DNA of 64,000 bases from Cryoendolithus antarcticus (lineage: Eukaryota; Ascomycota; Dothideomycetes; Cladosporiales; Cladosporiaceae), in contig NAJO01000029.1 of assembly GCA_002077065.1 (NCBI GenBank), positions 558,001 to 622,000 on the forward strand. Reading direction: 5' to 3'. Below, piece by piece: positions 21,587-33,500 of this stretch. The translations under genes were made by a program, and so were the position numbers. Position 1 is the stretch's first letter. Each line of letters opens with the position of its first letter. The notes under the pieces were generated by a model. The model saw only the letters and a list, made by a program, of their open reading frames with translations, did no database searches and was not told where the DNA came from.

Positions 21587-22145
21587 ATGCGTGCACTCGC
21601 ATACCGCGTGGTCATCACGATCATCAACATCTTTTTCCCTCCACTGGCAGTCATGATGCTCGCAGGCCTGCATTGGGACTGCATGTTCAATTGTCTGCTG
21701 TTCCTAGCTGCTAAAATACCCCCGCATGTACATGGCTTCTACGTCTCGTGTACCTACTTCCGCCGGCGAGGCAAGGTGAGTAGAGACGAGAAACGTTCAA
21801 ATCAATTTGAGCAAGCTCGCTGACTTAGCTTGACAGGTCAAGAAAGGTCGCTACCCAGGTGGCCCCAAGTCTCTGATTCACAGCCCGCATGTTCTGAACG
21901 GCGGCGCCAGCAACGCTGAAGTCGAACGTCTATGTCAGCAGGAAAGCGGTCTCAAACGCCGAAGCAGCAGTCGGAGGGCAGAAGGCTCTAGTTCATCGAG
22001 TCCCGTCGTAGGACGAGAATACGTCGATCGAAGACCGCAGATGCTAGAGAAGTACGGGAGCTACAGCGGCTCAGTGCACGAGACGAAGCTCATCAGAGCA
22101 GGTAGCAGGCGTAGCGGAACTGCGGACGCGAGACATGGTGCCTGA
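21587..22145 (+). CDS. Pmp3/UPF0057-family small membrane protein
   Basis: Exons 21587-21775 and 21837-22145 with a 61-nt intron (branch GCTGAC, acceptor GACAG) give 165 residues. Residues 8-55 form the proteolipid-3 hairpin: IFFPPLAVMMLAGLHWDC followed by FNCLLFLAAKIPPHVHGFY. This is the UPF0057 signature seen in yeast Pmp3 and the longer Sna proteins. A hydrophilic Ser/Arg-rich tail of about 100 residues follows, as in the longer Sna-type members. Pmp3 relatives affect plasma-membrane potential and salt tolerance, and Sna proteins traffic to the vacuole; which applies here cannot be told from sequence. Confidence 0.87.
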
Positions 22146-23343
22146 ACACCTGGAGCGAGGGAGAGGAAGTGGGCGGAGGGTGTTGCGAGGGACGGGTATG
22201 GTGTTCCTGGATCACCGCCGCAGGGATTGGCATACGCCGGGACAGGTGGCTCCCGGACTGGAAGGTCGGGGTGGAGGGTGTAGATGTAGTATCCTGTACG
22301 CAGTGGCTGAGCCCTTGCGGTGCTATCCACAGTCGTCCAAAAGTCTGAAGAGCTTTGTGCGACTGTCGTTCGCACCACGTGTGTCCTGTTTCACCTACCC
22401 AGCCGCCGAGAGAGAGAGAGTACTCGGCGGATCTCGGCTTAGGGCTAGTCCTTCCTGAGGCGCAAACTCCACGATGGTCGAGCCCCTGCTGGTCGGCTGT
22501 TGCCACCACCAGCGGAGGAATTCTCGGGCTGTGAATCGGAAGGCGGCCGGCTTCCGCATGACACTGCAGATCACACGAAGTGCCGTGTTGCAACGCCTTG
22601 ACTTAGCCGTGTCGCAATCGTCTCGATGCCGACAAGCAAGTACAGCACATCTCCTCACAGTCTGTCACGTCCAGTACAATATGATGAATTACCAGTATGG
22701 CTACACCCACAGCCAGATGTTCAAGCGTTCTTGAGGAGCCACGGCACTGCGGACCTTCGAGGCGCACAGTGTGGCTCACCAGCACCCTGTGATTCGCCAT
22801 CTCTCACGCCCACGCTGCGGCGACTCCATAGTGACAAGGGTCGGCCATGCGCAGCACGTCGATCCAGATGGCGCCACCACCCCACAGCGTCACTAGCCGC
22901 CCTCCAACGCAAAGCCGCAGCAATCGTGTGCTACGTTCACGCCCACGAGGCAGGCGTTCCCTGTAAATCGGTCGTATCACAGCAGCTCATCCCAGGCCAA
23001 GAGCGCTCCTGACTCGGAGCTCGTGCGGCTATGCTGACCCAGGCAAAGGGTGTTTCGCAGTAAAGAGGCCCGAATGCCTTGCAGAGTGGGTCTTGTCCCA
23101 CTGTTTGACACCTGGACGCAGGCGGCATTGCGATACGGTTCGCACTAAGACAGCCTTATGATTGAGAGTTTCCCTCCGCTTGCTCTGGACTGGACCACTC
23201 GGGCCGTATATTTGCGGTTGTTCTAGCCATTGCGGTTGTTCTTATGTTCGCGGGTGTCCACAGTCGCGCGCACTTAACCGTCATCTGCTGAAGAACCCTT
23301 CGACGTCCACCTCACACTGTTGGGCACCCCGGAAGCCGTAGCA
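22146..23343. other. Intergenic, 1198 bp
   Basis: 3' side of the Pmp3-family gene and promoter of the following hypothetical gene. It contains a perfect 8-bp hairpin with a GA-repeat loop (separate entry). The open frames at 22.1-23.1 kb on both strands are arginine/serine-rich read-throughs without features. Confidence 0.5.
22403..22430. repeat. Inverted repeat with (GA)n loop
   Basis: Arms CCGCCGAG (22403-22410) and CTCGGCGG (22423-22430) are perfect complements around a 12-nt loop made mostly of GA repeats. It lies about 260 bp downstream of the Pmp3-family stop codon. It could be a 3'-UTR hairpin, or chance in GC-rich DNA. Confidence 0.6.
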
Positions 23344-24009
23344 ATGTTCTCGCCCACCTTCACCTTTGGGTCGCCAGCGCGCTCACCTTCGATCGACGCA
23401 ACCGAAGCCTCCTCGACAAGAGACACAAGCCGTTCCGTCTCGCCCTTCTCGCCAATCAGCGCAAATCCACCACCACCGCGGCTATCAGTCTCAAACCTGG
23501 CAGCACAACTCGACCGCCAACGCATACGGCCAGAGGCGCAGATTTGCTACGATTCCTATGCATCATATGCAAACCTGGACGATGACGCAGACTGGAGCAT
23601 ACCCACAGACCTGAACCCGCGCAATCGCTCATCAGTACGACCACAATCACCGACACGGCGGCAGCAGAGGCAAATGAATTCGCGGTTACTATGCTCGGCA
23701 ACACATCATAAGGACATTGCTGCGCTACTCACGCGCATGCTCGAGTCCAAAGATCAATGCTCGGTTACGCCACCCGACTCCTTATTACGAGCAGTCACGC
23801 GTGAGACCTCGAACGAGGTCGAAGGCTACAACAGCGAAAACTGCGAGGAGCAAGCATCGCGACCGACATCCCGACGACCGAGTCTTGCGACACTGAAATA
23901 TCGTAGAGCGTCAGATTATCGTAAGACCGGCGCGTCTGTCAACAAGGAGGTACGGTTACGGACGAAAGACAAAGTGCATAGAAGGCAAAGGAGTGACGAG
24001 AAGGAGTAA
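23344..24009 (+). CDS. Ser/Arg-rich hypothetical protein
   Basis: One exon. I start at ATG 23344 (MFSPTFTFGSPARSPS); an in-frame ATG eight codons upstream at 23320 is possible. That gives 221 residues, rich in Ser, Pro, Arg and Thr, with a short ordered-looking middle (HHKDIAALLTRMLESKDQCSV, about residues 120-140) and a basic C-terminus. It has no transmembrane helix or signal peptide. The lack of stops and the codon use support a real gene, but I do not recognise a family. Its tail lies only 155 bp from the 3' end of the convergent aldolase gene. Confidence 0.55.
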   Translation: MFSPTFTFGSPARSPSIDATEASSTRDTSRSVSPFSPISANPPPPRLSVSNLAAQLDRQRIRPEAQICYDSYASYANLDDDADWSIPTDLNPRNRSSVRPQSPTRRQQRQMNSRLLCSATHHKDIAALLTRMLESKDQCSVTPPDSLLRAVTRETSNEVEGYNSENCEEQASRPTSRRPSLATLKYRRASDYRKTGASVNKEVRLRTKDKVHRRQRSDEKE

Positions 24010-24164
24010 CGCATGGCGTGCAGGCTCTTCGGACGAATGATGCACACTTTGATGGATTTAGCGTTGGCGCTGGCGGTGGATTTGCATCAACAGCATACTA
24101 GCATGCTATATTGAGCCACAGACAGGCATATGAGCAATCATGAGACGAGAAATGGTTTATTCTA

Positions 24165-25208
24165 TCATCTACTTCGCTTGCTTTCAAGACTTTGCTCCAG
24201 CTTCTTCAGCCCGGTGAACACAGGCTCCCACTTCTTCCACTCCTGTTCGCCGTCCTCGAAGCCGCCAGCCAGTGGCAAACGTGCACTCTTCGCTCCACCC
24301 ATCTGCCAGATCCGTGCAATCGCCTCCTTCATGCCAACAACACCCCATCTAGCCACTACCTTCTCTCCCTCACAGATTCGATACTGTAGCTCCCTCATCT
24401 CTGCGAGCTCCTTGCTCGTCATTCCCTTCGTTAGCGACGAGTTGAAGAGGTCGTACAGCTTCACGACTACTCTCGGGAAGCATCCCGCCAAGCCGTCGAT
24501 CGCGCCTACGCCACCAATGGCTAATACAGGTAGTAGATTCTGTCCTAGACCTGTGAACACTACAAAGCCATCGTGATCGATCTTCGGGTTCGCCGCGATC
24601 AACGTCGTATCGTCAATAATGCCGTGACTGAGCTTGCAGCCCACGATCTTGGGGTGGCCTGCTAAACGCTCAAAGGTGGCAGGCGAGATGTACAGTCCGT
24701 TCGTCACCCCAGGGTAGTGGTAGACCATGATCGGCAGTACAGACTCGTTCGCCACAGCCTCGAACCACTGGATCAAACCTTGCTGATTCACGTTTCCAGC
24801 GAAGTAGCCCGGACTGAGCACCATAGCATACTCAGCTCCAGCATCTTTGGACGCGGAGATCTGCTCAAGCGCTTCTGGAATGCTCTGGGCAGTTGTGCCG
24901 GCTATGATGGGTCGGTCCTTGAAGCCTGCATCGTCGAGAGCTTTGCGTTGAGACTTGAGAAGTTCGCTGCGTTCGGAGGGTGTGATGTGGATTGCTTCGC
25001 CTGTTGAGCCGAGGACTACGAGACCGCGAATGCCAGCGCGTGCGAGGAAGAGGGAGTGAGCGGATTGAGTCTCCAGATCTAGAGGTGGTGTGGCCTGAGA
25101 AGAGGATGTCGAGTCCGCGAAGAAGGTCGGGACTGGGACGTAGATGCCTACTGGGGGCGGAGAGGATGGGCTTAAGCTACTGCCATTGCTGCCGTTTGTT
25201 TGGGCCAT
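24165..25208 (-). CDS. DapA/HOGA-family class I aldolase
   Basis: The open frame runs 25307-24165. I prefer the internal ATG at 25208 (MAQTNGSNGSS, 347 aa), where the family fold begins soon after (VGIYVPVPTFF). The 33 upstream residues are basic and Ser-rich and could be a mitochondrial presequence if the 25307 start is used. Signature motifs are GSTGEAIHITPSER, the catalytic Tyr in MVYHYPG and the Schiff-base Lys in IVGCKLSHG. The family includes dihydrodipicolinate synthase, 4-hydroxy-2-oxoglutarate aldolase and the fungal 2-keto-3-deoxy-L-galactonate aldolase of galacturonate breakdown. Fungi make lysine by another route, so a sugar-acid or hydroxyproline-derived keto-acid lyase is more likely than lysine synthesis. 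The exact substrate is unresolved. Confidence 0.85.
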   Translation of the reverse strand: MAQTNGSNGSSLSPSSPPPVGIYVPVPTFFADSTSSSQATPPLDLETQSAHSLFLARAGIRGLVVLGSTGEAIHITPSERSELLKSQRKALDDAGFKDRPIIAGTTAQSIPEALEQISASKDAGAEYAMVLSPGYFAGNVNQQGLIQWFEAVANESVLPIMVYHYPGVTNGLYISPATFERLAGHPKIVGCKLSHGIIDDTTLIAANPKIDHDGFVVFTGLGQNLLPVLAIGGVGAIDGLAGCFPRVVVKLYDLFNSSLTKGMTSKELAEMRELQYRICEGEKVVARWGVVGMKEAIARIWQMGGAKSARLPLAGGFEDGEQEWKKWEPVFTGLKKLEQSLESKRSR

Positions 25209-25307
25209 ATTCGTGATGCGTTTGTGAGAGAACAGTGTTGAGGTCGATGCTATAACAGAAAGGTCGAAAAGGGAACTATCCCTGGATAGACGTCGAAATA
25301 CTTGCAC

Positions 25308-25788
25308 TGTCCTTCACGGTCTATCAATGTCACCACTCGCGAACCTGTACCTTTCAATCATGCCGCATGTCGGCGTCTGATCTGAGCCCCACGTCGTCAC
25401 CCAAGCGGCCGCCATACACTCGGGCTATCTTTGACTGAGACCACGGCGGCCTGCCTTTAGAACGGGTACTGCGGTTTCCACACAGCCCTCTTTGAGCTGA
25501 TTGGCTTCACGTACGGATGGTGATTGAGGACCTAGGAGGAGTTCCAAGGAGGACTGCGTCCAGAATGCCTGAGGCACCAAGGCCCTGGGCAGTTCAGACC
25601 CCGAGCATCTCCATTGAATGCATCCCACGCATGGTCCCAGCACCTTGTAGATTGTTGTATTATCGTAAGAATATGAGCCTATGTAGAGCTTACTTTTGCT
25701 TGCATTTTAGCCTATATCGTGCCTTGAGCTGTACACCGCTTGGAGCTCACCGCTCCTTTGATTTTTTCATTTGCTGCGTAGCTACATA
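25308..25788. other. Divergent intergenic region, 481 bp
   Basis: Shared upstream space of the aldolase gene (minus) and the RRM-like gene (plus). No other gene-like content; the right end is T-rich, as in a fungal leader. Confidence 0.5.
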
Positions 25789-26517
25789 ATGGCAGCTCTC
25801 GCCCGCTCACCTGCTACACGCGCTCTTCACCTTCGCATCACCCCTCGCCCGTCAACCATCGGAGAGTCTCGGGAAGTTCTACGGCTCATCTCGCAATTTG
25901 GTGAGGTCGAGTACTTCAAGAGCCTCAAATATGAGGCCATCGCTGCTCCAGATGTGGCTATCGTGATCTTCAAGGACGAGGCAGCTGCCAGAGCTTGCCA
26001 GAAGAAGGCTCCCATCCGGTTCAGACTCGGCCCGGTTGAGAATGAGGATCATGTTGCCAACACGGAAACTTTTGCGGCGCCCGTGACGCCTGCAGGTGAA
26101 CATGCCCAACCCAGAGGACCATCTGGAGCGCCCTTTGGCATGAGTCAGACTCGTAGTCTGTCTACGAGCAGTCTTCCCAGGCCACCTCGAAAGCCAGGCC
26201 CAATGCCTTTCATTGGAAGTGCAGATCCGCCACCCAAGCCGAGCTCACGGATCTTTCAGATCACTACGAGTCCGGCGTTCAGGAAGTTCCGGGATGCGAT
26301 CGATGTTGGCCACTACCACGGGAGCTTCACGATTGACACGAGCAGTCCCATGCAGGAGGATCTGGCGAAGCGGGTGCCAACGCTGGGACTGAGCTGTTGG
26401 AATTGGAGGAAGGAGGACCGACCGTGGAGGATGGTGGAGAGGGAGAGGAAGCTTGAGAGCACTGGTTGGGCAAGACGTAAAAGTTTGACCGAGATCTCTG
26501 AGGAAGCTGCACTATGA
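25789..26517 (+). CDS. RRM-like conserved fungal protein
   Basis: One exon; the ATG at 25789 (MAALARSPATRALHLRI) is preferred to the one at 25771, giving 242 residues. The first 85 residues look like an RNA-recognition-type fold: beta strand (ALHLRITPR), helix (SREVLRLISQFGEVEYFKSL) and a strand with DVAIVIFKDEAAARAC. This resembles an RRM whose RNP motifs are poorly preserved. The middle is Pro/Ser-rich, and the C-terminus has a conserved-looking Trp/Arg-rich block (LGLSCWNWRKEDRPW). The N-terminus is basic and could target mitochondria. I recall similar hypothetical proteins in Pezizomycotina but know no assigned role. Confidence 0.7.
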   Translation: MAALARSPATRALHLRITPRPSTIGESREVLRLISQFGEVEYFKSLKYEAIAAPDVAIVIFKDEAAARACQKKAPIRFRLGPVENEDHVANTETFAAPVTPAGEHAQPRGPSGAPFGMSQTRSLSTSSLPRPPRKPGPMPFIGSADPPPKPSSRIFQITTSPAFRKFRDAIDVGHYHGSFTIDTSSPMQEDLAKRVPTLGLSCWNWRKEDRPWRMVERERKLESTGWARRKSLTEISEEAAL

Positions 26518-28856
26518 TCAAGTGGTTGCCTGAGAGACTGAGTGCTTGAGACGAACTGAGCGAACGACGAGGCTGGATTCGCAGTTCGCGACGACGGAAC
26601 GAGAGATCATCTCATGCGCAACTAAGAGTCTGCTGGCTCCGCGTGAGGGTGATTGCCACGGCGGACACATGGGCGACATGCATTCAATAAGGGAATCGTC
26701 TGGCGCTTTTGCGCGGCCTTGCTTCCTGGGCGCAGACATTTTGAACGAGTCGCTCACCTCTGGTATGATCTGGCTTGTTACACTAGCAAAGCCAGGAGCG
26801 CAGCCCAGTATCACAGCCGATGACCGTGGAGCCGGGATGACAATCACGAGTGTGAAGACGCGACACGAACCTAAAGCCTGGATCGGCGGCATGTTACGGA
26901 AACGCTGCGAGTGGGTTGCACGAAAGCACGACACAGCGTATGCCAGCAGAGAGCTGGAGCTGAGGATCAGTGCCACCCGTGCACCTACGGTGAATGGACA
27001 CACGGGGTTTCTGACCGTTTGACTTATCCGTGGCTGTCGCTCCGCTGGAAGCAGGCAGGGATCACGGCGAAACGGCACACGGACCACAGAAAATGCGGAC
27101 GTCTTGTGCCCACGTTCGACGCTGCTTGTGTAGACTGCAATGCGAAAGAAATCGCTGTTGGCGCTGCCCCGAAGAGCTTTCCAAGGAATCAACGCTCTCG
27201 CCGATAGCGTCTGTACATACTTACCATCACGGCGCTGCACACGGCACCAGCGCTTTTTCAATAAGCAGTTCGCCCATTCTACATCTCTTCGCAAGCTATG
27301 CGGACCGATAGCGACGGGATACGGCAAAGTATGCTTTCGTGCGAAGTGAAGCTGTTCTTCGGTACTCTGGGGCCGGAGCTGACATCTTCAGACAAGTCGC
27401 GCCTGTAAGGCGTCCAAATCTTCTCACATGCAGCTGCAAAGTAATTCGCTTGATTCGCAACACGATTAGACTCGCGAGGGCGTCATCGGCCAGCTTGTAG
27501 GCTTACTACCTGTCACTGAGAAAGTCATGCAAGCTCTTCGTGGCCTTTGCACATTCAGCAAGGCGCTATATCGGAGTCACATTCGACGAACGAAAGCTTT
27601 TGAGCTTGACACTCGCGAGTGAAGATACTTCATTACATGACCTTCCCTCTTCGATAGCTTGCGAAGGTGAGGTACCCCACTCGTGCACGGCGATTCAGCT
27701 CTGTCTGTCAGAGTTCGCGCACGCAATATCGCCGGCCCGGAGGATGACGAACAGATCGAGTATGCCCATGAACCTTGCAATTCACGATTGCGGGGCACTG
27801 ATTTTGACTTCATCAATGTCCAGCTGTGTACGACGTGCGTAGAACGATCATAGGGTGTAGAAAGAGGAGTTCACTTGTACTGCGGAAGAAGCTCAGTCTC
27901 GAGCTGGTCTCGTGGTCACTCGTTATCACGCCAGTCTCTGCTTAAACCACTCTAGCCCACGCACCGGAGCTGCGGGACATCTTCGCGATGAGAAATCTCG
28001 GCTAACGTCCCCGATAATGCACGAGCGAGAAGGGCCTGCATGGGATGCACATGTGGCTAGACCCTGCGGGTCGTGTGAAGCAACTCGCCGATTATGATTG
28101 GCACTCGACGGAACCTCGCCCTTACACCACTCCGATGGGAGCTGTCGCCGGAACCGGCGACATGCTCAGCATCGATGCACGAGAAAGTATTGCACCGTGC
28201 TTATCGAGCTTGGCGATACATGTGAAGGTCAGTATTTCATAATTACGGACAGAGCCTCCGACGCCGAGTCACTGTGTGAGGCTCAGTCATGCTAGTTCCA
28301 CGATTCCACCTGAGTTGCCATGCGCACGCGCCCAAGCCCTGATCACGCCCTCTGGCTGACCCTTCCACGGCACGCGCTCGTCTATGTGCGTCGGCAAACT
28401 GGCCATGTGCCAGCCGGGTCGCCGTTACTGGTTTGTGACACAGCAGCGGGGATGTCGTCTCGCTCACGCGCATGAGGGTTTCCCGCGTGTGTCACAACTG
28501 CGGTAGTGGCGTACCGTTGTTTGGACGTCAGCTCCGGAGGTGTGTAGGCATTCGGGGAGAGGCAATACGAGTGACATTCACGCAGCTGATCTTGCATGTT
28601 CGTACAATAAGGGGAAGCGCTGTACCGCCCGAGGCTTACAAGGTAATCGACAATAATGCCGCCAACTCCTTTTGTCCAATTTCGAGCATCGTGACTCGAC
28701 CTCGAGCTCACGAGCTCAACCTTTTGGACCCAAAGGCACATAATGATGCCGGCTTTTACCCAACCTCATCTACCATCTATGTGCGGTGCCGCCAGAAACG
28801 AAGAAATGTAGATGCCCGGGTATCGTTGCGCGGAGAAGAGCAATGGTCGATCGTCG
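26518..28856. other. Gene-poor stretch, 2.3 kb
   Basis: Between the RRM-like gene and the convergent glycosyltransferase gene. The longest frame (26518-27327, minus, 269 codons) has no hydrophobic, motif or repeat structure and no plausible splice partners. No transposon protein motif, tRNA or long repeat was recognised. It may contain UTRs, non-coding RNA or decayed sequence. Confidence 0.5.
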
Positions 28857-30447
28857 TCAATCGTGTAAGTGTGTCATTATAGAGAGGTTCGTGTGTCTGG
28901 TGTGTGGATCGTAGGCAGGGAGGAAGTCCCGCCATTCATGCTTTTCGTTGAATTGGAAAGTATCGGACTTGCGTCCTTCGGGCTCAGGGGAATCGTAGCG
29001 AGGAAGTCGGATCATCCGCACACGATTATCGGTGTCTGCTCCGTCTCTACTGCCCCAAGTAGTCTAATGTCTGTCAGTATGTTTGCGTGCACGCGGATCG
29101 CGGTCCGGAGAGCGCTTACAGCATTGAGAGTAAACAATCCATACGCCTTGATGATGCCGTGCAGATAACCGAACGAGATGTATACTGGCAAGAACACGAT
29201 GTCGGCTGGGTAGCGAGTGAAATGGCCCCAAAGCTTCACCGTCTTGCTGAACAGGAAGATCCAGGACAGCAGTGTGATGAAGAACGCCCGTCGGAAGTCT
29301 GATGGCCAGTTCTGAGATGCCAGGTACCACGAGTAGAGGATGAGGCAATCGTAGGGCAGCGCCCATGCTGTGATCGTGGTCTGCAGAACAGAGTACGTGC
29401 TCCATGGCTGTGTCCTACGTTTCGCATCAGTACATGACGAAAAGATCGACAGGGGTACAGGACTCACCACCAGTAATGACGCTCGACGAACATGCTCGTC
29501 AAGTTGCTCCTCCAGTTGCTGCGTACCCAGCGCAAGCATTGACTGAGGTATTTTGGGCCATCCTCGAGCGTGGTCTGAACCTCCGCCTCCTTGTGATATT
29601 GCATCGCGATCTTCCAATCATGCGAGTACATCCACCTAGTAATGAAGTTATCGTCATCAGCGTTGAGCTGGCAAGTTCGCCACTCCTCGTTCGTGAAGCC
29701 ATGAGTGAAGGCATCGTCCTGCAGGATGCTGCTCCGGTATGCTACTGTCCGGCCAGACAGACAAGGCACACCTCCGTCCACATGTAGGCATGCAGAGCAG
29801 TCGAAGTTCCGTCGTTCGAGGTAAGTCGCGCCCAGAAAGCTCCAAATGCTCACATTGGGCGATCTCCGTAGCCTCTGCGAGGTGCCCACGCCACCCATCT
29901 TTGCATCCTCAAAAGGCGCCAGCATCCATTGCAGCACCTTTGGCGGCCAAATCACGTCGTCGTCAACAAAGACTGTGATTCTCGTCCGAACCTCGGGAAT
30001 GGCTCTGCACATCTGCCGACGTTTGTTCGCCTCTCTGATGTTCAAGACTCTGAGCTTCTTGGCGTTGATCGCATTGGCGATTTTGTTGAGTGCCTTGACA
30101 TTGGCGTCAATGGTGACTAGGATCATCTCTGCTGGTTCTGATGATAGGCATGTTCGAATCGTCCGCTCCAGTTCTTCGCCCCCAGTCGAGATCGTGGGCA
30201 GGATGATCGTGACATCTTGCGAGGTGTATGTGGGATTTTCAGGTATAGGAACTGGTCTGAATGTCCAGTGGGATATGCAATTTACAATCAAGCGCAAATA
30301 ACGAAAACACCTGGTAGAGATTTAGCTCGCGTGTCACTGATAGATTTGAGGTTCTCGAGCTCCAAAAGAGATGTAGCAAGCGAAAGGGTAAAAGTCAGGG
30401 TCCGAGACGTACCACGCAAAGATAGCAATGCAAAGCCAGGAAACCAT
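28857..30447 (-). CDS. Processive type-2 glycosyltransferase (Cps1/GT2 family)
   Basis: Four exons: 30447-30413, 30310-29468, 29414-29120 and 29063-28857; introns are 102, 53 and 56 nt; 459 residues. An N-terminal membrane helix (MVSWLCIAIFAW, spliced to CFRYLRLIV) precedes a GT2 domain with VFVDDDVIWP, GGVPCLSGRT, NADDDNF and the processive-synthase motif QCLRW. Three C-terminal membrane helices follow, then a hydrophilic tail that begins TTWGSRDGAD, the usual end of the family; the two 3' introns are needed to reach it. It should polymerise an unidentified polysaccharide across the membrane. The orthologous GT2 of Zymoseptoria tritici has been reported to be needed for hyphal growth on solid surfaces. 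An in-frame ATG at 30552 would add 35 residues, so the start is uncertain. Confidence 0.88.
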
Positions 30448-30552
30448 GCTGAGACGTGTAAACGAGAGGACACGAGGGCAAAGCCAGAGCCTACATAGGA
30501 CCTCTGGCGACGACGAGATGTGAGAAAGAATGTAGATGCAGGTGACTGGCAA

Positions 30553-33500
30553 TATAAGCCTTCACCATTGCAGTCCTCGGTTGTCATGCGAGCGCTTGTT
30601 AGGGTCCGCATGTGGTCTTGTTTCATTTCGCTCACTTTTCCGCGTCCGCGCGAGAGCTCTTGAGGCTGATGAGATCACTAGTACATTGGCCCTCACGGAC
30701 GCGTGCAAGCTGGTCCACTCCGTGCAGTTCTCGAATGAGAGCTTGGCTGGCGTACTGCAGCCAGAGCTCTGGCTGGCGCCCCTCATCCCGTCTGTGATTG
30801 ACGGTCGATAGCCACTACACACCTATAGCGGGGCCGTACTAGGCCTTCGCCTGCACAGAGCTAGTTTGAGCAGCGCGGTTACACAGCAAGTGTTGCTCGT
30901 GCGCGCCCGTCGACATCGAAAGATGCTTGTGCGCTGGCCCTTCTCACCCCGGACGACAATTTCGTGATCACTGGGTGTCTGCAACATGTGGCCTGTCAAT
31001 GACCGTTCATGCGCCAACAATAGCCAGGGTCTAGCGCCCACATTTGGCGCTTTGCTTGCTCTGGCCCGCGGTTGGAGGCGCTCCCGATACTCGGCGGCAA
31101 GCAGGGTAGATTGGCCGGCCGAGCTGTTTGCTCGCACGGTGCTTGCCGTCCGGGGTCCACGAACGATTACTTCAAAATATGGAACACTTGGATGAACTGA
31201 CGAGACGCTGCCACATGTCGAAATTCTGTGTCATCACTCATTGTCGTCCCTCATAGTGGCGTACCACTTTCAAGTCGACCAGCCGCTTCCTACACGTGTG
31301 GATCACCCTCAGGTGTGACATTCATTGCTATCGACGATTGGCAACTGGGGTAGGGCCCGCCGGCTCACCCACACGGTTATTTCGCCGCGCTAATATGACG
31401 ACTTGCGCTAGCGCTTTGAATGGACCCATCAACGGCGGTCTTTGACTGCAAGTCCCAAAGCTTCATCTCCAGAAAGTAACATCGCTCGTTTACGTGCATG
31501 ACTGGATTCGAGAGCTCGTAGCTTTGCCGTGCAAGCAGTGGAAAAATTGTTGAGAGAGGCGCATGTCATGCTCCGCTTGGTCTTACTGCAACCGACATCT
31601 CTGGCGGAGTGTGGCTACACTGCCGTCGTACCACCTTTCCGCACGCTGCATGCGACACAGATTGCAGAGCACACTTGTCTTGAACTCGGCTAATCGCCAG
31701 ATAGCTCGCCGTGCTGGCTCGCATGTGAACACTTCAATGTGGATATTGCAGAATTGTGGGGCAGCGGGTTGCCGACATGGCGGCGCTAATTATCCGTCTC
31801 AACTCATGCACGCATCGACAGCCTTTGTCTGGAAGATCGAAGAGTCTAGCACGGAGCGCGTCTAAACTTTGCCGTTCTCGTCGATGGACCCCAACAGACC
31901 TCGACTTCAGCCTCCGGCGCAACGCTCATCATGCTTGCCCTCGGTAGAACGCCACTTATCGCACAGGCTGATGATGGGGTTACTATTGTAAGCAGAGCTG
32001 CAGAGCCGCTCACATTGGGTTCCATATATGTTGATTGCAAGCCATGCAGTATTGACGGCCTGACTCGTCCGTACATGCTGGAGCGAGTGATCTGCGCAGG
32101 CCTCATGATCGGAATCATGCCCCGGCTGCAAATCTGCAATCTGACGGCAGCCTGCAGATAGAGGTGTACCAGTCCAGCAGGTCCAAAGCAGCCGCATAAC
32201 GCACGTCATGCATGGACTAGGCTAACGAACTCGTGGCGTGCAAAGGATCTTCAACGCCGTTTACGATTGACGCTGTTGTGTGTGACCTTCCGCTTCCCCA
32301 TTCGATCGGAACGGGGATGGCAGCGGGGAGTACGGTGGAGCGTCTGGGGGATGCCAGCCGGCAGCATAGCTTGACCGCCTGTAAATCACCAATGACCAAC
32401 AGGTCGTTTAATCAGGGCCTGGTAACATATCTCTGAGCCCATGGATCGACACTGTCGACTCTGATACAGCGCACGGAATACAGTATGTCTTAGGGACCTC
32501 ACATTGAGTTCGCCCATCATAAGATCGAGCCTCTGCCTGACATCGAGATTCCCAGTGGTGATGCTGGCATGGGCATGTCGCCGATCGACGCTGCAAGGTA
32601 CCGTTGCAGACAGCCCCGAGAATGGGGTCGGGAGGGTCAAGCTTGGCGGAGACTCGAAGCGATCTGTTGTGATGCACACGCACGAAGTAGATTGTGATCT
32701 AAGTCGAACAGGATATCGAGCGCCGAGTCGCGTGTCTTGGAAGGGGCAATTATCCTCTCCGCTGGCGATATGTTCATCTCCAAGCTGCAGACCGCATCGA
32801 CGGGCCTCCGATCCTTGCGAGCTGCGATGCGTCGATTTCCCAGGCATCGCACGACCTCGATCTCTGGCCTCTGGCACTCATTGCTAAGACTCTCTCCGTG
32901 AGAAAACGCTGCTCTGGCACAAATGTGCCGCCACTTCATCCTTTGACCAAGACATAGCACTTCTGCTCGTGCCGAAATCTGAAGGCAGACAACATCACTG
33001 GTGTCGAATACGCACCGCATACCCAGGTTTCTACGATGCGCCGGGGCCTGTCAATCACTGGGAGTCAGCTACAATGACTGAAAGCTCTCATCATCCGAAG
33101 CGCGAAGCTTCGGCCCAGCGCCTCTCGCTAGTACTGGCTCCTGGCTTCGACATATAGCCATTCACATACACAGGCACATTGCCGCAGGTTTGATATGGGA
33201 GACATGTCTTTATTTCAATACTGAAGATTCTTCGGCGCTTGTCGCCTCTGCGAGCTGGCTTGGTCGTACCTGCGGTTCAGATGGAAGTGCCTCAGCATAC
33301 GCTTAGCTTCGATTGCGGAGGGGGATACAAAGCCTCCGCTGGCAGCGTTCTCGGTCAGCTCCATCGCTGGCTGAGGGTATCTTACCTGAACCTGTTCGTT
33401 GATCGTGGGTAACAACGACCCGGTTGGCACAATTCAAGCCCGCGACGGCTTGCATAAGTGGGGTGGGCTTGAACGTTCCCCCAGATGGTGAACGAAGTGC

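Noticed and set aside
24165..25307. Aldolase as the last step of the rhamnose cluster
   Set aside because: It is about 12 kb from the rhamnose pair with unrelated genes between, and the family assignment does not specifically point to 2-keto-3-deoxy-L-rhamnonate.
26518..27327. 269-codon minus-strand frame
   Set aside because: No hydrophobic pattern, motif or splice partner; composition looks like random GC-rich reading.
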